Assembly (NCBI GenBank): GCA_937896305.1
Contig: CALBND010000002.1
Span: forward strand, 1 to 5,939
Direction of reading: 5' to 3'
Source: an uncultured Actinomycetes bacterium
GTDB taxonomy: Bacteria > Actinomycetota > Actinomycetes > S36-B12 > UBA5976
DNA length: 5,939 nucleotides
Shown: piece by piece, positions 1-4,913 of the stretch
Numbering within the stretch: position 1 is the first letter of the stretch
Layout of the letters: every line of letters begins with the position of its first letter
Notes under the pieces: generated by a model
Databases searched by the model: none
What the model was told of the DNA's origin: nothing
The model's input: the letters and a program-made list of their open reading frames with translations, nothing else
Program-made: the position numbers and the translations under genes

Positions 1-486
1 TACCACCGCTGCTGGTTCTTCAACTTTTTCTTCAACAACTGGTGTTACTTCAGCAACTGGCTCTTGTGGCTTTGGTTCTTCTTTAACAACTTCAGCAACC
101 ACAGGTTTTGGTCTAGGATTCTTTTCTTCTTCTTCTCTCGCAGCCAAGTTTTCTTTAAGAGCTTGTTCATATTTTGCTTGATGATTTTCTTTAGGTGGTG
201 CAATTCTAACTTTGCTGGTGACATCTTTTTCGCCTTTAAATCTTTGCCAATCGCCAGTTAGTTTTAAGAGTGCTACAACTGGTTCAGTAGCTTGAGCGCC
301 CACACTTAACCAATAGGCAACTCTTTCAGCATTAATTCTGATGATTGATGGATCTTCTTTAGGTTGATAAATACCAATTTCTTCAATGGCACGACCATTA
401 CGAGCAGTACGTGAATCTGCGACCACAATTCGATACATCGGTTGGTGGATTTTTCCTAAACGCTTTAACTTGATTTTTACGGCCAC
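1..486 (-). CDS. rpsP: 30S ribosomal protein S16, C-terminally truncated by the window edge
   Basis: Structural protein of the small ribosomal subunit, which binds 16S rRNA and helps 30S assembly. The frame reads 162 codons from a GTG at 486-484 to the window edge with no stop. The N-terminus VAVKIKLKRLGKIHQPMYRI is the classic S16 start, followed by ADSRTARNGRAIEEIGIYQP (about residues 23-42) and a Trp-Leu-Ser-Val-Gly-Ala segment near 59-64. The S16 core ends around residue 82. The rest (about 83-162 and beyond) is a charged extension, which is common in actinobacterial S16. From about residue 120 it is almost only Glu, Lys, Pro, Val and Ala, with repeated Val-Ala-Glu-Val units. The GTG start is forced: a TAA lies in frame at 504-502 with no start codon between. 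No strong Shine-Dalgarno is visible; the best is a purine stretch, AGAAAAGAA. In many actinobacteria rpsP follows ffh and heads a KH-protein/rimM/trmD operon; here an opposing gene intervenes. Confidence 0.96.
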   Translation of the reverse strand, partial: MAVKIKLKRLGKIHQPMYRIVVADSRTARNGRAIEEIGIYQPKEDPSIIRINAERVAYWLSVGAQATEPVVALLKLTGDWQRFKGEKDVTSKVRIAPPKENHQAKYEQALKENLAAREEEEKNPRPKPVVAEVVKEEPKPQEPVAEVTPVVEEKVEEPAAVV

Positions 487-505
487 TATTATTCTTTTCT
501 GTTAG

Positions 506-520
506 AGGGTTTGAAACCCT
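506..520 (-). repeat. Short inverted repeat in the rpsP leader
   Basis: AGGGTTT and AAACCCT flank a single base, giving a compact stem of about 5 bp with a 5-nt loop in RNA. It ends 19 nt before the rpsP GTG. No run of T follows on the minus strand and only a weak one on the plus strand, so it does not look like an intrinsic terminator. If the candidate promoter at 529-557 is real, this stem would lie at the very 5' end of the rpsP mRNA, where it could stabilise the transcript or affect initiation. The repeat is seen directly; the role is inferred. Confidence 0.45.
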
Positions 521-528
521 TTCCTTGA

Positions 529-557
529 GCTTTAGTCTGCCAAAGCCATAACCTCAA
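529..557 (-). promoter_or_regulatory. Weak candidate promoter for rpsP
   Basis: On the minus strand TTGAGG (557-552) and TAAAGC (534-529) are separated by exactly 17 bp. The -35 element is good and the -10 is poor. It would start transcription near 522, leaving a leader of about 36 nt before the GTG. rpsP needs either its own promoter here or read-through from ffh across the opposing XRE gene. No better -10 was found in 487-577. Tentative. Confidence 0.25.
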
Positions 558-577
558 CACCCCAATAGGTCTATCCA

Positions 578-597
578 ATAGAACATATATGTTCTAT
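578..597. promoter_or_regulatory. Perfect 20-bp palindrome, probable operator
   Basis: ATAGAACATATATGTTCTAT equals its own reverse complement across all 20 bases. It fills the spacer just before the -10 hexamer of the XRE gene and touches its first base, so a dimer bound here would block RNA polymerase. Small XRE repressors and antitoxins usually bind palindromes in their own promoters, so autoregulation by the 609-824 product is the simplest reading. The site is also about 90 bp upstream of rpsP on the other strand and could affect that gene. The palindrome is certain; the ligand and function are inferred. Confidence 0.7.
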
Positions 598-602
598 ATA
601 CT
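597..602 (+). promoter_or_regulatory. -10 element of a leaderless promoter for the XRE gene
   Basis: TATACT matches the -10 consensus (TATAAT) at five of six positions. It ends 6 nt before the ATG at 609, so the expected transcription start falls on or next to the A of the start codon. There is no usable Shine-Dalgarno, which fits a leaderless mRNA, a common type in actinobacteria. No convincing -35 is seen about 17 bp upstream (TCCAAT at 574-579). Confidence 0.55.
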
Positions 603-608
603 GGGTGA

Positions 609-824
609 ATGGACCTAGATTTAGAGAATTTACGGCTTCGACTTCGACTAACCCAAGCAGAATTAGCTGAAATCATGCTTATTTCGCAAAGAAGAGTCTC
701 AGCAATCGAAAATGGTGAGGAAATTCAATTAAGTACTCTTCGTAAATATGTGGAGGCCTTGGGTGCAAATCTTGAAGTAAACGCAATTATGCGAGGAGAA
801 CGCATCGCGATCTTGCTGGATTAA
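609..824 (+). CDS. Small XRE-family helix-turn-helix protein, solitary and antitoxin-like
   Basis: A 71-residue protein that is little more than one XRE/Cro-type DNA-binding domain. The segment LTQAELAEIM (residues 14-23) is helix 2 and SQRRVSAIENG (26-36) is the recognition helix and turn. LSTLRKYVEALGANLEV (41-57) closes the fold, then comes a short strand ending in Leu-Leu-Asp. The block 'STLR-YVEALG--LE' is typical of antitoxins of HigBA-like modules and of related solitary regulators. No toxin gene lies beside it: ffh is downstream and rpsP is upstream on the other strand. The ATG is fixed by an in-frame TGA at 606-608, directly before it. Residues 8-14 are a Leu-Arg alternation coded partly by a CTTCGA tandem repeat (636-647). 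The gene converges on ffh, and both stops use the TTAA at 821-824. It probably represses itself through the palindrome at 578-597. DNA binding is near certain; target and physiological role are unknown. Confidence 0.88.
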   Translation: MDLDLENLRLRLRLTQAELAEIMLISQRRVSAIENGEEIQLSTLRKYVEALGANLEVNAIMRGERIAILLD

Positions 825-2290
825 CTCAGCTTAAATCCAGATCCCATTTCATCTGCTGGTTCAATTTCATGACTTTGTTCTTGCAACGCACGCTTAGCAG
901 GATTACCACTTCGTTTAGCACCTTTGCCAGGTTTTTGTTTCTGTTGTGGTTTCTTAAAAGTGGCGCCGCCAAAACCTGGCATACCACCACCAGCTTGAGC
1001 TCTTTTCATCATTTTTTGCGCATTTAAAAAATTGTTTATCAAAGTATTAATAGCTTTAACTTCTACCCCTGCACCTTGAGCAATTTTAATTTTTCTTTGA
1101 GCATCAATTATTTTTGGGTTAGCTCGTTCATCAGGTTTCATTGATTGAATAATTGCTTCAACTCTAGTTATTTCTTTTTCATCAAAGTTTTCTAATTGTG
1201 CTTTTGCTCCAGACATACCAGGCAGCATGCCCAACATTTTTGTCATTGATCCCATTTTTTTAATTGATTGCATTTGTTCCAAGAAGTCATCGAGGGTAAA
1301 TGATTCACCACTGTTTAGTTTGGCTTCAAATCTTTCTCTTTGTCCTTCATCAAAAGCTCTTTCTGCCTGCTCAATTAAGGTGAGCATGTCACCCATATCT
1401 AATAATCGATTAGCAAGTCTGTCTGGGTGGAAAATATCAAAATCATCCAGCTTTTCACCATTGGAGGCAAACATCACAGGTTTGCCAGTAATTTCTCTCA
1501 AAGATAAAGCAGCACCACCGCGAGCATCACCGTCAAGTTTTGTTAAAACAATGCCATCAAATCCAACTTTGTCTAAAAAGTTTTGTGCTGTGACAACAGA
1601 GTCTTGTCCAATCATGGAATCTATTACCAGCAAAGTTTCTTGAGGATTAACTGCTTTTCTAATATCTTTAGCTTGTTTTGTTAATTCGTCATCAATTGCT
1701 AGGCGACCGGCAGTATCTATGATGACCATGTCGTGTAATTCTTTTTGGGCAACTTTCATTGCCTCTTTAGCAACCTTTACAGGATCGCCCACTCCGTTGC
1801 CAGGCTCTGGTGCAAATACTTGAACTCCGGCTTGGGCAGCTACCACTTTTAATTGATCAACCGCGTTTGGTCTTTGTAAATCAGCAGCTACCAATAAAGG
1901 AGTGTGTCCATCTCTGGCTAAATATTTTGCTAATTTTCCAGCTAACGTGGTTTTACCCGCTCCTTGTAACCCAAGCAACATGATCACAGTTGGTGGATTT
2001 TTGGCAAAAGTTAGACGTCTGGCATCTCCACCTAAAATATTTACAATTTCTTCATGAACAATTTTGATAACTTGTTGGGCGGGGTTAAGAGACTTTGAGA
2101 CTTCTATCCCAGAGGCTTTCTCTTTAATTTTTTCACTGAAACTATTGGCCACACTTAAAGCCACGTCGGCATCTAGTAATGCCATCCGGATTTCTTTTAC
2201 GGTTTCATCAATGTCTGATTCTGAGAGGCGACCTTTGGTGCGAAGAGACTTGAAGGTGGCGTTGAGGCGATCAGATAGCTGTTGGAACAT
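821..2290 (-). CDS. ffh: Signal recognition particle protein Ffh (SRP54 GTPase)
   Basis: Cytoplasmic GTPase that, with SRP RNA, binds signal sequences on translating ribosomes and delivers them to FtsY at the membrane. It has 489 residues from the ATG at 2290, normal for the family. The N domain (about 1-90) includes the ALLDADVALSV helix. The G domain has the P-loop GLQGAGKT (107-114), DLQRP (137-141), DTAGR (192-196), TKLDGDARGG (250-259) and the NGEK closing loop (277-280). The Met-rich M domain (about 300-440) carries SMTKMLGMLPGM (348-359), then a basic Gly/Lys/Pro tail. The RNA-binding motif, usually RxxRIAxGSG, reads RKIKIAQGAG (399-408), an oddity. I chose MFQQLSDRL because the family begins this way; an in-frame TTG at 2308 would add six residues. 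The start overlaps the glnD end by 20 nt without a clear Shine-Dalgarno, suggesting translational coupling. The stop shares TTAA with the opposing XRE gene and no terminator is visible. Confidence 0.97.
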   Translation of the reverse strand: MFQQLSDRLNATFKSLRTKGRLSESDIDETVKEIRMALLDADVALSVANSFSEKIKEKASGIEVSKSLNPAQQVIKIVHEEIVNILGGDARRLTFAKNPPTVIMLLGLQGAGKTTLAGKLAKYLARDGHTPLLVAADLQRPNAVDQLKVVAAQAGVQVFAPEPGNGVGDPVKVAKEAMKVAQKELHDMVIIDTAGRLAIDDELTKQAKDIRKAVNPQETLLVIDSMIGQDSVVTAQNFLDKVGFDGIVLTKLDGDARGGAALSLREITGKPVMFASNGEKLDDFDIFHPDRLANRLLDMGDMLTLIEQAERAFDEGQRERFEAKLNSGESFTLDDFLEQMQSIKKMGSMTKMLGMLPGMSGAKAQLENFDEKEITRVEAIIQSMKPDERANPKIIDAQRKIKIAQGAGVEVKAINTLINNFLNAQKMMKRAQAGGGMPGFGGATFKKPQQKQKPGKGAKRSGNPAKRALQEQSHEIEPADEMGSGFKLS

Positions 2291-4574
2291 GATTGCAAGC
2301 GTAGTCAAGGGCTTGCATTAATTGATTAGTCCGCTCTTGGCTTAAGAGTTGACCATTTGGCTCATTGACATAGAAAACATCCACCACTTCAGAACCTAGG
2401 GTTTCAACGATGGCAGCATGAATATCAATCCCATTTTCTGTTATCACTTGGGCAATTTTGGACAAAAATCCTGGCTCATCGTGGGCTCTTACTTCAATAA
2501 CTGTTGAACTTTGACTGACATCTTTAATTTCTAAAATTCTAGATGGAGCAACATTTAATGGTTTAACCAAATATTGTGATCTTGCTAAAAGTTTTCCAAA
2601 CACATCAAGTTGACCCACAAAAGCAAGTCGCATACTCTCTATTAATTGAGAAATATCTGGGGCATCACCAAATTCTGGAGTTACTCTCCAAGTTGTTACA
2701 GCCCGATCATTAATTGTTTCAGTTCTAGCACTTCTAACTTGCAAACGATGTAAAGATAAAACTCCTGCAATAGTTCCAAGTAAACCTGTTTTATCGATAG
2801 CTACCACAGTTATAGAAAGTCCTTGTGCTTCTTGATTGATTTCAACAACCACATCTTCGTTTCGTTTAGAAAGTTCTTGTTTGTCAATGCTCAAATTTGG
2901 ATTTATTTCTCGGACTTCACCACGTAATTCGTTTTTAACTTTTGCTACCAGCTCTCCAATTAAGTGCTGTCTCCATTCACTGCTGGCAATTGGTCCTGTA
3001 GCTAGGGCATCTGCAATTGTGAGAGCGTGAAGTAGGTTTAAGAATTCTTCTGTTTCAACTTTTTCCACAACAGCTTTAATAGTTGTGGGATCTTCTAAAT
3101 CTCTTTTAGTGGCAGTTTCTGGGAGTAACAAATGGTATTTAACTAGTCTTACTAAAGTCTTTGAATCTTGTTCACTAAATCCCATTTCAGGAGCCATAGT
3201 TTCAACTAAATCCGCACCTTCTTCTGAATGATCCCTTAAACCACCTTTGCCAATGTCATGTAAAAGTGCACCCACCAACAACAAATCAGGTCTTGTGACA
3301 TCGCGAGTGAATCTATTAGCGTTTATTGCTGTCTCTAGCAAATGTCTATCGACTGTGAAAGAGTGAACAGCACTTGATTGTGGGCAACCCCTAACTCGAT
3401 CCCAATTAGGAATCCATTTACTTATTAAGCCAGCAAAATCAATTGACTCCCAAACAGGTATTAATTGTCTACCTGAACCAAGAAGTGAAACTAAAGCATC
3501 TGTTGCTTGGCTGGGCCAAGGAGTTTTAAGTTCAGCTAGTTCATTACTTAATCGATCAAGCGTGTGGCTACTTATTATTAAACCGGCTTGGGCTGTGGCA
3601 GCGGCCAGTCTTAAACCTAAAATTGGATCATTTTCAGGTTTCACATCTCTTGCTAAAACCACATCATTATTTTGAACTACCACTCCATCAGCTAAGGGAC
3701 TTCTTGATTCACCAACTAGTTTTTTTATGAATCCAGTTTTTTTACTACTATTTACTCTTTGCCAAGTGACATCACTGTGGTGGGCAATAATTCTGCCTAG
3801 TTTGGAAACATGTCTTATTAAATCATCAGCACTTTGCATTGACATTTTTTCAGCTAACACCTGTTGTTCTTGACGAACTAATTTATCTATTGGTTTATCT
3901 AAAATTGTATGAAAGGCGTCTCTGACATCTAATAATTGTTCATAGGTTTCATCAATTACTGATTTGGCAATATCTGTTTTCCAAGTAGCTGCAATTGCTC
4001 TTAATACAGTGACATCTCTTAACCCGCCATAAGATTCCTTTAAATCTGGTTCAACTAGGTGAGCTAGTTCCCCAAATTTTTCTCTTCTTTCCTCCACCAT
4101 TTCAAATAATTTTATAAATCTTTTATCAGCAAACCCTCGCCAATCTTGCAAAACAGCGGTGCTAATATTTTTTTCTAATTCAGGATTTCCAATTATTGTT
4201 CGAGCATCCAACCATCCCAAAACGACAGCGATATCTTCTGTAGCCATATTTCTTACCTGTGCTGGAGTTCTAACAGAGTGATCTAGTTTTATTCCAGAAT
4301 CCCAGATTGGATACCAAATTTTTTCTGCTATCTCGTTAATTTCAAAATCATTTTCGTGAATTAAGACTAAGTCAAGATCTGATCCAAATGTCATAGATCT
4401 TCTACCATTACCACCAACAGCGACTAATGCTATTTTATCTAAATCATTTTTATTTGTTACGGCATTATTAAAAATTGAGATTAACCATTCATCGGTTATG
4501 TCTGATAGATGACGACGACGCTCTGCCCCAAAAGGGGCAGAGCGCAGTTCGTTTCTTTTCTCTAAATAGTTCAC
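2271..4574 (-). CDS. glnD: Bifunctional PII nucleotidylyltransferase / nucleotidyl-removing enzyme GlnD
   Basis: Cytosolic nitrogen-signalling enzyme of 767 residues that adds a nucleotide to PII when nitrogen is short and removes it when nitrogen is plentiful. In studied actinobacteria (Streptomyces, Corynebacterium) it adds AMP; in enterobacteria, UMP. The nucleotidyltransferase domain shows VAVGGNGRRSMTFGSDLDLV (51-70), with metal-binding Asp67 and Asp69, and the DHSVRT segment (98-103). PDLKESYGGLRDV (176-188) marks the GlnD-specific linker. The HD domain that removes the group shows SFTVDRHLLETA (405-416), ALLHDIGKGG (436-445), HSEEGADLV (449-457) and Asp522. Two ACT domains follow (about 586-645 and 691-757), which in the family sense glutamine. 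All expected parts are present. The start is GTG at 4574, directly after the glnK TAA and in the same frame; the next Met is residue 61, inside the catalytic domain. A strong hairpin lies in codons 11-19. The 3' end overlaps ffh. Confidence 0.96.
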   Translation of the reverse strand: MNYLEKRNELRSAPFGAERRRHLSDITDEWLISIFNNAVTNKNDLDKIALVAVGGNGRRSMTFGSDLDLVLIHENDFEINEIAEKIWYPIWDSGIKLDHSVRTPAQVRNMATEDIAVVLGWLDARTIIGNPELEKNISTAVLQDWRGFADKRFIKLFEMVEERREKFGELAHLVEPDLKESYGGLRDVTVLRAIAATWKTDIAKSVIDETYEQLLDVRDAFHTILDKPIDKLVRQEQQVLAEKMSMQSADDLIRHVSKLGRIIAHHSDVTWQRVNSSKKTGFIKKLVGESRSPLADGVVVQNNDVVLARDVKPENDPILGLRLAAATAQAGLIISSHTLDRLSNELAELKTPWPSQATDALVSLLGSGRQLIPVWESIDFAGLISKWIPNWDRVRGCPQSSAVHSFTVDRHLLETAINANRFTRDVTRPDLLLVGALLHDIGKGGLRDHSEEGADLVETMAPEMGFSEQDSKTLVRLVKYHLLLPETATKRDLEDPTTIKAVVEKVETEEFLNLLHALTIADALATGPIASSEWRQHLIGELVAKVKNELRGEVREINPNLSIDKQELSKRNEDVVVEINQEAQGLSITVVAIDKTGLLGTIAGVLSLHRLQVRSARTETINDRAVTTWRVTPEFGDAPDISQLIESMRLAFVGQLDVFGKLLARSQYLVKPLNVAPSRILEIKDVSQSSTVIEVRAHDEPGFLSKIAQVITENGIDIHAAIVETLGSEVVDVFYVNEPNGQLLSQERTNQLMQALDYACNHVPTAI
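2294..2317 (-). repeat. Stem-loop directly upstream of the ffh start codon
   Basis: TGCAAGC and GCTTGCA form a perfect 7-bp inverted repeat around a 10-nt loop, ending 3 nt before the ffh ATG. It lies inside the last codons of glnD. In the mRNA it would cover the region where a ribosome must load to start ffh. Since no good Shine-Dalgarno is present, ribosomes finishing glnD may need to melt it. The pairing is seen in the sequence; the coupling role is inferred. Confidence 0.45.
4519..4544 (-). repeat. Strong 11-bp perfect hairpin inside the start of glnD
   Basis: CGCTCTGCCCC and GGGGCAGAGCG pair perfectly over 11 bp around a 4-nt loop (UUUU in the mRNA). It is GC-rich in an otherwise AT-rich region and occupies nucleotides 31-56 of glnD, coding for part of Arg-Ser-Ala-Pro-Phe-Gly-Ala-Glu-Arg. 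No U-run follows it on the glnD strand, so it is not a typical intrinsic terminator. Its place just after the glnK stop could protect glnK mRNA from 3' decay or lower glnD expression. The structure is certain on paper; the role is inferred. Confidence 0.75.
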
Positions 4575-4913
4575 TTACAGTGCTTCAGAACCATGTTCAC
4601 CAGTTCGAACACGTACTACATCTTCTACTGGCATAACCCAAACTTTGCCATCACCAATTTTCCCGGTTTTAGCTGCAGCCACAACTGCTTCCACAACTTT
4701 GGCTACGTCTGAATCATTTATTAATGCTTCGATTCGAACCTTAGGAACAAGATCAACGGTGTATTCAGCGCCGCGGTAAACCTCGACGTGACCACCTTGA
4801 CGACCATAACCTGCGGCATCTGAAACTGTCATGCCATTTACTCCTTGTGCTTGGAGTGCAGCTTTTACGTCTTCAACCTTGAAAGGTTTAATAATTGCAG
4901 TCACTAGTTTCAT
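4575..4913 (-). CDS. glnK: Nitrogen regulatory protein PII, GlnK type
   Basis: Trimeric cytosolic sensor that binds ATP/ADP and 2-oxoglutarate and, in the nitrogen-rich state, docks on Amt to close its pore. It has the exact family length of 112 residues. MKLVTAIIKPFKVEDVKAAL is the standard N-terminus. The T-loop (about 37-55) holds Tyr51, the residue modified by GlnD, in YRGAEY, with Arg47, which in E. coli GlnK inserts into the Amt channel. Gln39 and Lys58, used for 2-oxoglutarate, are present. The second signature TGKIGDGKVWVMPVEDVVRVRTGE covers 83-106. Residue 40, usually Lys or Arg in GRQKG/GRQRG, is Gly here. The ATG overlaps the amt TGA as ATGA, with a Shine-Dalgarno 7 nt upstream. 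The TAA abuts the GTG of glnD. Linkage to amt supports GlnK rather than a stand-alone GlnB role. Confidence 0.97.
   Translation of the reverse strand: MKLVTAIIKPFKVEDVKAALQAQGVNGMTVSDAAGYGRQGGHVEVYRGAEYTVDLVPKVRIEALINDSDVAKVVEAVVAAAKTGKIGDGKVWVMPVEDVVRVRTGEHGSEAL

Noticed and set aside
64..261. Plus-strand open frame, Phe-rich
   Set aside because: It is the complement of the rpsP Glu/Lys-rich tail; Glu and Lys codons read backwards give Phe and Leu. No promoter or ribosome site supports it.
506..520. Terminator for read-through from ffh or for transcription towards the XRE gene
   Set aside because: The stem is short and no clear T-run follows it on either strand.
581..594. GAAC-N6-GTTC resembles the Gram-positive LexA (SOS) box
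   Set aside because: The LexA box of Bacillus and actinobacteria has a 4-base spacer (GAAC-N4-GTTC). Here the spacer is 6, which would turn the half-sites relative to each other, and the symmetry extends beyond the box.
1227..1643. Plus-strand open frame of about 138 codons inside ffh
   Set aside because: It is antisense to the conserved G and M domains, shows no recognisable motif, and arises from codon bias of ffh.
2291..2308. Longer ffh product from TTG at 2308
   Set aside because: The six added residues are not part of the usual family N-terminus, and ATG at 2290 gives the classic MFxxLSDRL start with less overlap into glnD.
4519..4544. Intrinsic terminator between glnK and glnD
   Set aside because: The stem lies within glnD codons and is followed by CGTCGTCGTC rather than a U-run on the transcribed strand.
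4875..4888. AACCTT-GA-AAGGTT inverted repeat in early glnK
   Set aside because: It is short and AT-rich, codes conserved residues (Pro-Phe-Lys-Val), and is compatible with chance.
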